Below, one piece after another: positions 1 through 9,900 of a DNA stretch of 52,258 nucleotides. Every line of letters begins with the position of its first letter. The stretch's first letter is position 1. The translations under genes were made by a program, and so were the position numbers. Source of the stretch: Mesaphorura yosii (lineage: Eukaryota > Arthropoda > Collembola > Poduromorpha > Tullbergiidae); contig WIXG01000472.1 in NCBI GenBank assembly GCA_009869945.1, positions 1 through 52,258 on the forward strand, read 5' to 3'. The notes below the pieces were generated by a model. That model saw only the letters and a program-made list of their open reading frames with translations, searched no databases and was not told the origin of the DNA.

Positions 1-1444
1 AAAGGCAAAAATTTAGCAGTGCTCGATAAATACATATTTACGCTAGATTATACAAGAAAAGGAACACGATATTTTGAGTGCCAGAAAAGGAAGGAGGCGT
101 GTAAAGCTAGGTTAATTGTGTATGAAAATGGGAGTTATACGGCAAAAAACGACCATAATCATGTGCCAAGCCGAGAAAAGTTGGAATGCTACAAATTAAG
201 AAAGGCTGCGAAAGATATGGTGAAGGAAAACCCTATGATCCCACCACACGAAATTCTGGAGAAAATAGAAGCAATGGTGGTCGAAGATGCCTCGGTAGCA
301 ATTGCAATGGGTAAAGACTCAACCATGAAAAGAAATCTCAGGCGGGCACGAAGGAAAATCACTGGTGAAATGGCACTTGGCACTACTAAAGAGGAAATCA
401 TAATCCCAGACATTTTCAAGGTGGCCACAACTGGAAAGCCTTTTTTATTCAAAGACATCCCTGGCAAAGAGCGAATGATAATTTTCGCTACTGACGATTC
501 GTTGCAGGTACATTTCACGTAATCGTATGTACAGATACGTGTTAACTGTTGTTTATTGTATACAGAAATTGGCCATGTGTAATACTTGGATGGTAGACGG
601 CACGTTCAAGTCGTGTCCATCAATGTTTTCACAGTTGTACACAATTCATGGAGTCTTAATGAATGATGTAGTCCCTCTTGTTTACGCGTTTATGCCCTCA
701 AAATCACAAGCAGCATACACAACTCTGCTGGAAGCAGTGCAATCTGCACCAATTGGTGAGCCGATGGATCCTTCATTTATTGTGATGGACTTCGAGTTGG
801 CCATGACAAACGCGTTTGCCGAAGTATTTCCAACGGCTAAATGTTATGGGTGCCTATTTCATTTAGGCCAAAGCATTTACAGACACGTTTGCACTTCTGG
901 ATTTAAAGCATTGTATGCAGAAGACAAGGACTTCTGTGCCGCTATTCGAGCTCTGCAGGCTCTTGCGTTTGTCCCTGCTGCCGATGTATTTGCAAGATTT
1001 CATGAGATAAGAAGTTTTTACAAAGTTACTGCTAATGAACCCTTGAAGAAAATTTATAAATATTTCCATGAAACATATATTGGCACGGATTGGGGCGATG
1101 TGACATTTCCTATCTCTTTCTGGAATTGCTACAATCGATTCACCGAAGTTGTTCCAAGGACAAATAATGCCGTCGAGGGATGGCACTTTCGTATAAACAG
1201 TAAACTGGTTGGAAGTCATCAAACTATGTGGAAATGTCTGCACATGCTTGTTAAGGAACAACAACATTGGGAAATTCAGTACAACAAGCTTTCGTCTGGT
1301 TTAGCAAAAATTCAGAAAAGGAAATATAGAAAAATTAACGAGAGGTTGCAAAATATATTGGACACATATAACACAACCTCAATAACTCTGGATAAATATC
1401 TCCTCTCTATTTCAGCCTGCCTGCACGACATTTTAAATAAATAA
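1..1444 (+). mobile_element. MULE-type transposase with FLYWCH zinc finger (left-truncated)
   Basis: The frame is open to the left edge, so the N-terminus is missing. Residues near the edge form a FLYWCH-like finger (RYFEC, CKARL, then HNH). After a 58-bp intron (508-565, GT-AG, phase 0) comes a MULE transposase core: MVDGTFKSCP carries the first acidic residue, VMDFELAMTNAF the second, followed by a C/H patch (CYGCLFHLG) and the family's PRTNNAVEGWH block with the likely catalytic Glu. An AATAAA lies at the stop codon region. FLYWCH-MULE proteins cut and paste Mutator-like elements. I did not find terminal repeats because the left end is outside the window. The reading frame is unbroken apart from the intron, so the copy may be fairly young. 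Family assignment is firm; activity is unknown. Confidence 0.85.
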
Positions 1445-1852
1445 AATAATTTTCATATTCTTCTAAAAAAAACAATGATGACCATATTGTGTAAGTGCAC
1501 AGTTGTAATAAACCTTCTTTTGGTTTTAAATAAAGTCACTTTTAAAAAAATTGGTTTCCGTATTTTGCCGTAAAGTAAAAATTCCAGACGGGCAACTGTC
1601 CCGTACGGTCAAAAAGTTACGGTCAAAGTGTAGTACCGGGAAAGAGTTTACGGGCAAATGGCCGACGACCCTCCAGCCAATAGTCTACTCTTTAGATAAT
1701 GTTAATGAGGCGATAAAAGCTTTAGAGAAGAGGAGAAGTTTGAGTAAAGTCGTGGTGGGGGTGAGGTAACTTTTTAACGGGAGGCTCGACACAGATTCCC
1801 CCCCAGTTCTTTCCCCAATTTTGTAAATCAATGCTCCTACGAATAATATCGC

Positions 1853-2000
1853 AATTTATACACGATTTAACTCCGTTCACCCCCTTCTTGAATCGAGTCC
1901 ATAGCAACAAGTTTCTGTGCAATTTGTTTTCAGCATTCGCATGGCAACAACGGAGTTTCTGTACAATTTCCAGCATTCATGTATTCGGCGAGAATTGAGC
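1853..2000. repeat. Dispersed repeat R1, copy 1 (borders death-domain unit A)
   Basis: A segment beginning AATTTATACACGATTTAACT matches 4941-5052 with substitutions and small indels, including the shared phrases for caacaacg(g/a)agtttct and ttcggcgagaa(t/c)tgag. It ends just before the first death-domain relic. The rest of 1445-2024 holds only the transposon 3' flank and no gene I can support. Confidence 0.6.
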
Positions 2001-2024
2001 GTTTACAACGACTGTGAAGTGTAG

Positions 2025-2749
2025 AATGCCATTAAGTTAATCCTTGAGTCGTGGACAGAACAGATGCAGACTAGACGAAGTTTGGCGGATCTGGTCAATA
2101 TATTACGAAGTAGAAATTTCAATGCCCTGTCAGGTAAGAATTGCTTGCAACCGTGCAGGGTGGGATCGGGAGCCTGAATCTGGGCGTTTCTTTTACTTTA
2201 GACAAACTGAAGGCCAAATATCAATCCGGTGATATTCTATAAATGAATTTATTATAAGCCACTGAATATAATCATAATTATTAATCACTATTGAGTAATT
2301 TGAATGCAAATTCTTCCATCCACATCCATCAATCATTCAGCAAATTCTACTCCTCCCATCGGAACAAATGAGGTTGATATTACTCACCCTATCACGGCAG
2401 CTTTGTCTCGCCACTCAACTCAATCCATTGTGTACCTTGCCCGAGCACATTCCCTTTGGAAATACAAGTATCAGCTTCAGCAGTTGTCGTTGCTCTGGAC
2501 CATGCAGAATCGCTCATGTATGAGAATGTTGGCAATTTCGTAGTGGAGATAAGCAGTAGTGTCTACAACAGGTGGCTACGTACGCAACTGCATAACACAC
2601 TTCTGTACATTGCAAATTGTGATTCATTCATAAGTCAGAAATTGCCAGAAGAATCGAGTCGTTGCATTGCTGGGTTCAGCGTGGTGTGGACAGATAAACT
2701 GATTAACTCTGACTTCACTTGTATGTTGGTGCCCGATTTGATCGTGTGA
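2025..2749 (+). pseudogene. Death-domain unit A (5'-truncated, decayed)
   Basis: Bases 2025-2133 encode the C-terminal helices of a death domain (ending SLADLVNILRSRNFNALS), closely like units B and C. They end at a GTAAG donor in phase 1; the small next exon (2202-2242) reads DKLKAKYQSGDIL then stop, where unit B instead has a GTATGT donor. A linker resembling unit B's (Ser/Pro-rich, followed by EVDI) can be read at 2304-2390. An 80-100-residue frame then runs to 2749 but matches nothing I know and is not clearly continuous with the rest. The first half of the domain is absent and repeat R1 abuts the break. I read this as a truncated tandem copy. Confidence 0.65.
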
Positions 2750-2815
2750 AGAGACGGACAGTTGACATAAGGTTTCAGTTAGCCTTACAGGTCGTGATTC
2801 GAAAGAGGGAATATC

Positions 2816-4307
2816 ATGGCGGAGGTGCCCACGGTGATGGGTGAGGTTATTAATTCCATATTCCAGGTGTCCAGTCTAGCACAGAAATCGATTATTATTC
2901 CATTACAGCCATTCGAGATGAAATTGCCAATCAGGTTGTAGCACTTCAGGCCTGGAACACAATTGCTGACTATTTTGTCACTGACAATGCCAACAGGCTC
3001 CGAATTCGTGGTTTGTTGAGGGACTACGACTACAGTGCCGCGGTTCAATTAACACTAGAAGTTTGGATAACACATACAACCGAGCACGAGCACACCCTGG
3101 CGAATCTTGTCGACAAATTACGACGGCAGCGTCTAATCGCTTTGTCAGGTAATGCGATATGCGAGTAATGGCGAAAGCTAAATCAAGTCCAGATTCTAGA
3201 ATGACACATCACGTATATATATTTTTTTTAGACAAACTGGAGCAAAAATTCCAGCCAGGACCCATTTGTATGTAAATTAATTGTTATAAGTTGAATAAAT
3301 AACATTAATTTCTACCGACGAGTTTGTATTCTTTAGTACTTCATGCACTGCCTGACAATTCTTCTCAATCAACTCATTCAACTCAGCCCCCAGCATCGCC
3401 GGGAAGAAATATGGCAGCAGAAACATTAGCAGTTCGAAAGAGTGAGGTAGACATTAGTCGCAATATCACCAGTGAGGATTGGGTTGTGTCGCTGCTGAGA
3501 ATTCCTGACTGTGAACACAATCAGCATGCTTTCATCACGGTTGAAGGGATTGTAGACAATAAGGCCAAGATTTGGTTTGTGGACTTCATCTCGAAACGCG
3601 GTGAATACGGGATTGGTAATCATCTGGGAGAAGTTCGAGTTGATGAATACAGTGCCAAATTGAACGATAGGACTCCACTTATCTACTCGAGGGGAAAGAA
3701 AACCGATCGTCAAATGATGAATCCAAAGCCCGGGCGTGAAGTGTTAGCGAGATCCTGGAATATTCCTGCGAACAAGGCGTTGGCTCTGATAGATCGAGTC
3801 ACGGAAGCTAAGAACGTCCCTCCAAAGTTTGTGATCACTGGCCATCGTTCCTTGCTTGAGTTTCTTAGACCCGGAGAGGAAGGACACAACTGCTACACGT
3901 GGGCAATGGCGCAGTTACTGAGCCTCGATGACAACGCCATTAAATATGCATTCGCTAAACTCATGGAAGACTATGGGGAATTTTCGTTGGATGACTTTCT
4001 TGCCCGAACCAACCTTGCTTGGTTCACAAGCCAATTCCTCCGGAATATCGACAGTGGGAAGCCAGCGTCATCAAGAATTCTACCAATAATAAAAGGAATA
4101 GTGTTCTTCGGTGTGGTCGGAGGTGTATTTGCCATATTGTTCCAGTTCAACATCGTTCAACTCAGGCGCTCGAACTTTCAAATGCAACAAACGTCAGTTA
4201 TAGTTCCGGAATCTTCATTTGAAAAAGAGGTGATTATGGGGAACTTGTCAATTATGAAGGAGGAACCCAAACTAATCGGTGAATTTTTACTTGTTTTTTG
4301 CAAGTAA
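2816..4307 (+). CDS. Death-domain / putative His-Cys hydrolase / single-TM protein (unit B)
   Basis: Four exons join in phase: 2816-2840, 2909-3148, 3232-3267 and 3337-4307 (423 aa). Residues about 9-88 form a death domain: IRDEIANQVVALQAW, then helices ending TLANLVDKLRRQRLIALS. A Ser/Pro-rich linker leads to a domain (about 140-300) with CEHNQHAFITVEGI, IWFVDFISKRG and GHNCYTWA. The order His first, Cys later, with HNC, recalls permuted papain-like folds (PPPDE, LRAT), but that is only an inference from motif layout. A hydrophobic helix (IIKGIVFFGVVGGVFAILF) at about 365-385 should anchor it in a membrane, leaving a short tail. The DD exon is flanked by phase-1 introns on both sides. The tail reads through the start of unit C (MKEEPKLI parallels this gene's first exon MAEVPTVM), so the original stop may be lost; a GTGAAT donor at 4279 could splice on into unit C. 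The likely role is DD-based immune or death signalling at a membrane; the substrate is unknown. Confidence 0.7.
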
Positions 4308-4699
4308 GCGTTGGAATTATTATGCACTCATCTCGTTTAACAGCTATTCGAGACGCAATTGCAAGTGAGACTGTGGCACTCGGTGACTAGAGCATAATTA
4401 TCGACTATTTGGTCGTTGATCCAATCAAAATACGTCAAATTCGTAGTCTGTTAAAGGATCACGAGTACAAACGTGCCATTCAACTAACATTGGAAGTGTG
4501 GGTACAGGAAAAGACTCAGCACACGCTGGCAGACCTGGTCAAAGTGCTACGAAGTCAACACTTGGGTGCTCTTTCAGGTTAGAGCATGGGAAAGATTTCT
4601 AGGAGTAACAAGTCCACATAATAGGCGAATTAAAACCAGTGCTTCTTTTAAATTTCAGATAATCTTGAGGCTAAATTTGAACCCGGACCCATTGTTTGA
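4254..4699 (+). pseudogene. Death-domain unit C (in-frame stop)
   Basis: This repeats unit B's layout: a 25-nt first exon (4254-4278), intron, DD exon 4344-4577 in the same phase, intron, and a short exon 4659-4699 reading DNLEAKFEPGPIV then stop. The domain (RAIQLTLEVWVQEKTQHTLA) is well preserved, but codon 4388-4390 is TAG where unit B has the conserved Trp region. No hydrolase or TM exon follows. It is a dead tandem copy, or a decayed 3' exon of unit B. Confidence 0.7.
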
Positions 4700-4940
4700 A
4701 TTTATGAATTGTAATTTTGGAATAAATGTGAATGCAAGGCAGAATTGAATTTTGCGTCTTTCGACACTTCAAATTTTGGGCCACATATGGCAAGGGGTGC
4801 ACAGAGTTTTGCTCGGTTTCAGTAACCGGAGAATTTATTTCACTGTTAGGATCGCTTGACATCTTAGGACATACAACACAGCACAGGACTCAATTAAGTT
4901 GGCACAATAATCACAATAAATAAGTTGGCACAATAATAAT

Positions 4941-5052
4941 AATTTATACACGATTTAACTCCGTTCACCCCTTTCTTCAATCCATGGCAACAACGAAGTT
5001 TCTATGCAATTTGTTTCCAGCGTTCATATATTCGCAACGGCGAGAACTGAGT
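4941..5052. repeat. Dispersed repeat R1, copy 2
   Basis: This is the diverged direct copy of 1853-2000, placed just downstream of unit C as copy 1 is placed just upstream of unit A. The two copies therefore bracket the death-domain array. Nothing else recognisable lies between 5053 and 5571; a GC-rich patch at 5160-5290 gives open frames on both strands but no domain. Confidence 0.6.
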
Positions 5053-5571
5053 CCTTCCAACAGCACACTATGGTCGAAATGCAAACAAGTGTGTGCGCAG
5101 TGCATTTCTCCATAATGCGAGAGGTCAAATTTGGAAATTTCTGCACAAAACGATTCGTGCGTGTTTCCATGCGAGTGCGTGTGGTGTCCGTGCACGACGG
5201 GCACGTGCGCGTGGTGGCCCCACCCATGATGACCTGCAGCGTACTCGTGTTCAGGGGCAGTAGAGTCCGAATCCGGAGAGGAGGCGGCGGTATTCTCTTG
5301 GTTAGGTACAGGGACATCCCTGCAAGTTATTTTTCAGTTGTCTGGTGATTGTTTTCAGTTGCTAACAGACAGTCTTAGATGCTCAACCCTGGATTAAAAT
5401 GATTCCTTAGCGAGCAGCATTTTCGTAGCACCTTTGAACTTTCTTTTTTCTTTCCCTGGATTTTTATTCACTTCACGAAATCACAAAAAAAATTAATTCT
5501 TTAAGAGGTCCGTAAGAATCTAAAAATGTAAGTAGAATTCAGGGCTAGATTTTTGAAAATTTGATTTTTAG

Positions 5572-6111
5572 CTTTTGGAATCCAATACAAAGCTATCGCC
5601 TACCACGCAACTTGTTTGGGCTTCCGTAACGCGACATTCTCCCGTCATTGACACATTGGTGACGAGAATGAAGGCTGGATCAGCATTTAATGACAGTGAC
5701 AGTGAAATTGAATCCATTGAAGTGAGATTGACTGAACTCACCGAAATCTATAAGTCCCAGTGTAAACTGTTGGACGAAACTCATCCGGACAGCCTACAAA
5801 CCCAGCACAAGATCGCACGCGTTTTACGGTTGACCAAAGGAAGGGGGTCAGAAGCAGAAGAAGTATTCAACAAAGTACTCGGACAACAAATGCTCAAGTT
5901 AGGACACGACAACGAACACACTTTGAGCACTGAGTATGATTTCGCGGAATTCTTGCTCCGTACACATAGAAACTTGGACTCAGCTCATTTTTATAGCGCT
6001 GTGGCGTATAATGGCAGAAGGAAAACACTCGGGGAAGGTCATAACAGAACAATACAGACGAAATATTTATTAGATGAAATTAAAGAGAAAATGGCAACAG
6101 TTCAGGAATAA
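5572..6111 (+). CDS. Orphan TPR protein (kinesin-light-chain-like repeats)
   Basis: The frame opens directly after a TTTTTAG acceptor and runs 179 codons; the first in-frame ATG is 5668 (147 aa). It contains TPR-like helices with the NLR/KLC signature: LDETHPDSLQTQHKIARVL, LGHDNEHTLSTEYDFAEFL and LGEGHNRTIQTKYLL. The same G/DExHxDTI style repeats make up the C-terminus of the DD-NB-ARC-TPR protein at 45.8-48.0 kb. A plausible GTAAGT donor lies at 5528, but I could not identify an upstream coding exon. It may be a small real TPR gene or the 3' end of an NB-ARC gene whose front half was lost from this array. Confidence 0.55.
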   Translation, partial: LLESNTKLSPTTQLVWASVTRHSPVIDTLVTRMKAGSAFNDSDSEIESIEVRLTELTEIYKSQCKLLDETHPDSLQTQHKIARVLRLTKGRGSEAEEVFNKVLGQQMLKLGHDNEHTLSTEYDFAEFLLRTHRNLDSAHFYSAVAYNGRRKTLGEGHNRTIQTKYLLDEIKEKMATVQE

Positions 6112-6404
6112 AAACATGAAGTGGCTCTTTGTACATTAGAATTTTGATTCGTGAACTGCTTATTATTTGCATACAGATAGATGGAATTGCAAATGTAGTA
6201 ATTAAACGAGAATTCTTAATTCACAATTATTAAGATGAGAATTCTTAAAACTTGATTGAACACTAGACGTAAATAATGTTTACTTTAGAATAATGTTCCA
6301 ACATGATGAGCAAGTTTGAGCATGTAGCCAGAATGAAGTCAAACAATGATTAATGAAGGATGTTGATGAGATGCAATATGGAATCCGCTGCCAGTCGAAA
6401 TATA

Positions 6405-6524
6405 CAGTGAGCTCAAAAAGTCGGGGAACCAGAGAAAGTGAAAAGGGAGAAATTAGACCGATACCATAACATTGTTATGGTGTTGGTCTAATTTCTCCGG
6501 TTCCCCGACTTTTTGAGCTCACTG
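6405..6524. mobile_element. Palindromic MITE (Tc1/mariner-like, TA target)
   Basis: A 120-bp element is a near-perfect hairpin. Both ends read CAGTGAGCTCAAAAAGTCGG inward and the arms continue almost to the centre (ataacattgttat), with one extra about 16-bp A/G-rich piece in the left arm. It is flanked by TATA on both sides, consistent with a TA target duplication. There is no coding capacity. The end sequence is typical of mariner-type miniature elements. Confidence 0.85.
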
Positions 6525-6683
6525 TATACCATGGTCCGTGACAGAGTCCTTGTATGCAGAGCCAATTCAGGGCCACTCATTCATGTCCTGACTTGAATGG
6601 AGGGAATGCCTAATATAATTAACACAGAATTACTAAACTTCCAGATTAATATTTAGTGACTTTAGAATAAGTGATACAGTGAT

Positions 6684-6760
6684 ACTAAATCAAGTCCAGA
6701 TTCTAGAATGACACGATAAATACTCGTCTGAATGCAGCAAATTCTACATTGTACATATGT
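6684..6760 (+). repeat. Relic of a death-domain unit intron
   Basis: The phrase ctaaatcaagtccagattct and the following agaatgacac match the intron of unit B at 3178-3206. Shortly after comes gcagcaaattctac, which resembles the linker of unit A at 2337-2351. This suggests another unit once stood here. Otherwise 6112-6872 has no gene I can see. Confidence 0.5.
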
Positions 6761-6872
6761 GCTCTTTGTTTGAGCATGCGACTGCAGCCATCGAACGTAG
6801 AATCACGTTTCACGTATACGAGAATCAGTAGGCAGCTTTAATTCACACATTACAGAGCTGATTATAAATGAA

Positions 6873-8534
6873 TTACTGCTTATACGAAAGTGGAATTGAC
6901 TGTATGTGATGGAATATATTGTATGGGTCCACGCGTCTCTTGACGGCCGTCAGTCGCTCTCCATTCTCGCCGTAGTATCTTCGCATGTATTCTTCCGCAG
7001 ATTCAAAATCCGAATCGCAGTAGTTTTGGTATGACTCCGTGTGTCCCAGCAGGACCTGACTCCCATCGTAAAATAGTTTCATGGCATTCAAAGCCGTCTG
7101 GATGCCCGGATCTTCGGCAGTGGGCGCATGTACCCTGGTGGACGCGAGGTATAACGCCCGACCTTGTCCTCTGTGGGCGAATGCCGTGTCCGTAGGATTA
7201 AGAGCGTCGATGGTGCCTCCAAGCTGCTTAATCGTTAACTCAGTCAAGGTTCCACCTCCCCCAGCCTTTGCAGCTGCAAGGAAGTTTTCCAGCATTGACT
7301 GCAACCTCCCGATGTCCTCATCGTTGTCCAGAATGCGCCCAGAGTAGAATGACTTGTACTTTCTCCAAGAGACTCGAAACTGTGGCCAGGTGACGTTGGC
7401 TACATCCAACGGGGACGCCAGAGGCTGGTCGGTGAACCGCTGAGCGATGTGAACCATGAACTCTGCAAGCGTGTACTCACGCACGGTGGACGCGACCGGT
7501 GTTGGGAATGCGTCCAGAATTGCGTGGTCCTCCACCAAGCCCACCAAATCTTGTTCGTTTGATGCTGACCCAGAGCCTGGCCCAGCCTCGGCACGCATGC
7601 AATAGCTGTACAGGTCCATGCGGATCTGGTTCCCACTGATTCGCAGATATGTTCCGAGGTGATGACCAGGATCGGGAGAAATGAACGACTGCCACGCCTT
7701 GAAAAATGCGGGGAAATCTTTTACATTGTAAAGCACTTCGGCAAACGTAACCTGTCTTGGCGCAGGCTGCGGATTAAAAGTTAGACTCGTCACGATTCCA
7801 AAGTTACCACCACCTCCGCCACGCAGCGCCCAGTACAAATCAGGGTCCGTGCCGTTGTTGACGGTAAGCAATGCACCGGTCCAGTCAACCAACTCGGCTT
7901 CGAGGATGTTGTCTGCGCCCATGCCAATACGTCGTGAGTGGTACCAGTCTCCGCCGCCCCCCAGCGCATACCCAGCCGCACCGACAGTCGGGCAATCAGC
8001 TGAGGGTAGAATTAGTGTTCCGTTTGACTCAGCCCACATTTTGTACTGCACGCGTCCACTCCTGGCGCCCGGACCGATCCGAACCACGAATCTATCGCTC
8101 GTGCCAGGATCACCCGCGAAACTCACGTCGTTCATGGCGGCTAGATCAACGACCAGAGAGTGGGAGTCACCAAACCCGAGTTTGATGTACGAGTGGCCTC
8201 CGCTTCGTGCCACGATCCGCACACCCACGTACCGACAGCAACGAACGGCGACTGATACGTCTGACGCCCGCTCCGCGACCAGATACGCGAGCGGTGTGAT
8301 TTGGCCGAACAGTGTGGTCCATTGAAGGTTGAGAGCTCCGTATCGAGCGTGTTCTTCAGCATCAGACGAGTCGCGGACAGAGACTTGATTCGCCTGTACT
8401 TGCCCACCTGGATACAGTGTGAGACATGATTTTAAAAGGGCAGCGGGGCTTTCGGCATCCGTATCATTTGTGAATGTCACTGAAGCCAATGCAAATGCCA
8501 CATGCAATAGAAACAGCAGGAACAACCTAACCAT
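6873..8534 (-). CDS. Secreted FAD-linked oxidase, berberine-bridge-enzyme type
   Basis: A single uninterrupted 553-aa frame with the ATG at 8534. Residues 1-18 are a signal peptide (LFLLFLLHVAFALA). An FAD-binding type-4 (PCMH) domain follows; RSGGHSY places His114, and CPTVGAAGYALGGG places Cys181, where family members attach FAD bicovalently. The C-terminal BBE element is clear (EEYMRRYYGENGERL, then DPYNIFHHIQSIPL). The family oxidises sugars, alkaloids or other alcohols and amines with O2, releasing H2O2; the substrate here cannot be told. The gene is intronless and GC-richer than its surroundings, while nearly all other genes here have several introns. BBE-like oxidases are abundant in fungi, plants and bacteria, so horizontal origin is likely but unproven. 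No broken residues were seen. Confidence 0.9.
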   Translation of the reverse strand: MVRLFLLFLLHVAFALASVTFTNDTDAESPAALLKSCLTLYPGGQVQANQVSVRDSSDAEEHARYGALNLQWTTLFGQITPLAYLVAERASDVSVAVRCCRYVGVRIVARSGGHSYIKLGFGDSHSLVVDLAAMNDVSFAGDPGTSDRFVVRIGPGARSGRVQYKMWAESNGTLILPSADCPTVGAAGYALGGGGDWYHSRRIGMGADNILEAELVDWTGALLTVNNGTDPDLYWALRGGGGGNFGIVTSLTFNPQPAPRQVTFAEVLYNVKDFPAFFKAWQSFISPDPGHHLGTYLRISGNQIRMDLYSYCMRAEAGPGSGSASNEQDLVGLVEDHAILDAFPTPVASTVREYTLAEFMVHIAQRFTDQPLASPLDVANVTWPQFRVSWRKYKSFYSGRILDNDEDIGRLQSMLENFLAAAKAGGGGTLTELTIKQLGGTIDALNPTDTAFAHRGQGRALYLASTRVHAPTAEDPGIQTALNAMKLFYDGSQVLLGHTESYQNYCDSDFESAEEYMRRYYGENGERLTAVKRRVDPYNIFHHIQSIPLSYKQ

Positions 8535-9712
8535 GGCCAATTTGAATTTTGGGGGAAATTGCTAAACTGATTGACTTTAACTACGACTCGGCTGTCTTCA
8601 CTCTCTTCACTGTTTTTATGTCCTAGTGTTGCAAATACTGGTAGTTACAACAGTGAACGCACTCATGCAAGGCACGGAACGCGACTGAAATCATTAAGCA
8701 CTCCTTGACATTCAGATTCCGAAATACTTGCAACTACCTTAGCAAACGTCGCACGTGCAATAATGTGTTGACCTCACATTCCTTATGCCTTGCGTTGTTA
8801 CTGAGTTAGTACTGAGATGTATTCTACAGTTCTCGCATCGTAGATAGAAAGGTTGAACGATGTCCATGTTTATTGACGAGAATAGAAATGTAATCCGGCC
8901 TGCGGCAGCCTTTGTGATTTGTACCTTTTTTGCCACATGTGTATTCAACAAACATTATATCTGTTGAGCTTGTGATGCGCGGTGAACAAAATGCTATGAT
9001 TAAAGTTAATTTCGAGTTCAAGAGCACTGGCAAGATCAGATTACACTTTTTATTTTGACAACTTAATGACTTAAATGCTAGACTCTCAATTGACAACTTG
9101 ACTACTCGAATGACAAATGGACACTAACTTAATTGAGAATGAAAACGAAAACTGGAAGCAATGAGTTTTCATGATGAGTGTAAACAAAACAGGTCAATGA
9201 CCTTTACCATGTAAATACAAATATTTTGCATGCTGACCTATATTACGAATGCCAACAATTCGGCACCGTTTACAAGATTGAATTCTAACTAAATGAAACT
9301 GAACAATGTCCATAAAACAAATTACGGAGAATAAGAAGAATCGGATGAACGTATTCTCTTACCGTAGGTTAATTCTCATTACCAATTCGTTCGCCTTTAA
9401 AATTAGAATAAATAAAACAAACAAAGAATCAAAGAATGCAAACAAAATATTTTCGAGTCAACATTAAAATCCAAGCGCCAGCCACACCCATCTCGAAGTT
9501 GGCTGTTTGCGGGAACTTTGGAGTCAAATATCTCGGAAATGAAGAGTCCAATCGACAAGACGAGAAACAACAAATCTTGGTTTCTGTCAGTATATATCAA
9601 AATGGTGTTTTAACATGTTTTGTGAAATCCTCATCCAAAAACCAAGATTTTTCCTTTGGGGTGCATCGTGGAAGAAATTGAATAAAAATTGATAAATAAA
9701 AAAAGAATAAAT
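8535..9712. other. Intergenic, no gene seen
   Basis: AT-rich sequence. The short open frames found on both strands show no domain, no splice context and no signal peptide that I would support. Confidence 0.5.
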
Positions 9713-9900
9713 TTTACCGCTTGATTATTGATTTGAGCTTGGAGCATCTGTATCTGTAGCTGATGTTCGAGCTGGTTTGCCTGCATCTGCTATAGATGTT
9801 GGTAATGGATTGCTTGTTTCTGCTGTTGATGTGCCGCTACCTGGGTCTCGAGGGCCGTTATGCGCTGCTGCAGCTGTTCAAAATTTGGGCATCTGGTAAA
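9713..9900 (-). pseudogene. Coiled-coil (Gln-rich) coding relic
   Basis: On the minus strand the frame reads CPNFEQLQQRITALETQVAA, then a Gln-rich heptad-like stretch, one in-frame TAG, and QANQLEHQLQIQMLQAQINN. Leu spacing fits a coiled coil. It could be part of a retroelement gag or a lost host gene; I do not recognise it. Confidence 0.35.

Noticed and set aside
1551..1769. 72-codon frame downstream of the MULE
   Set aside because: No ATG, no domain and no splice context; the composition looks like non-coding flank.
5004..5348. Overlapping open frames on both strands, 97-114 codons
   Set aside because: Open on both strands because of a GC-rich repetitive patch; low-complexity Val/Arg translation and no known domain.
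7849..8325. 158-codon plus-strand frame
   Set aside because: It is antisense to the well-supported FAD oxidase and shares no features of a real protein.
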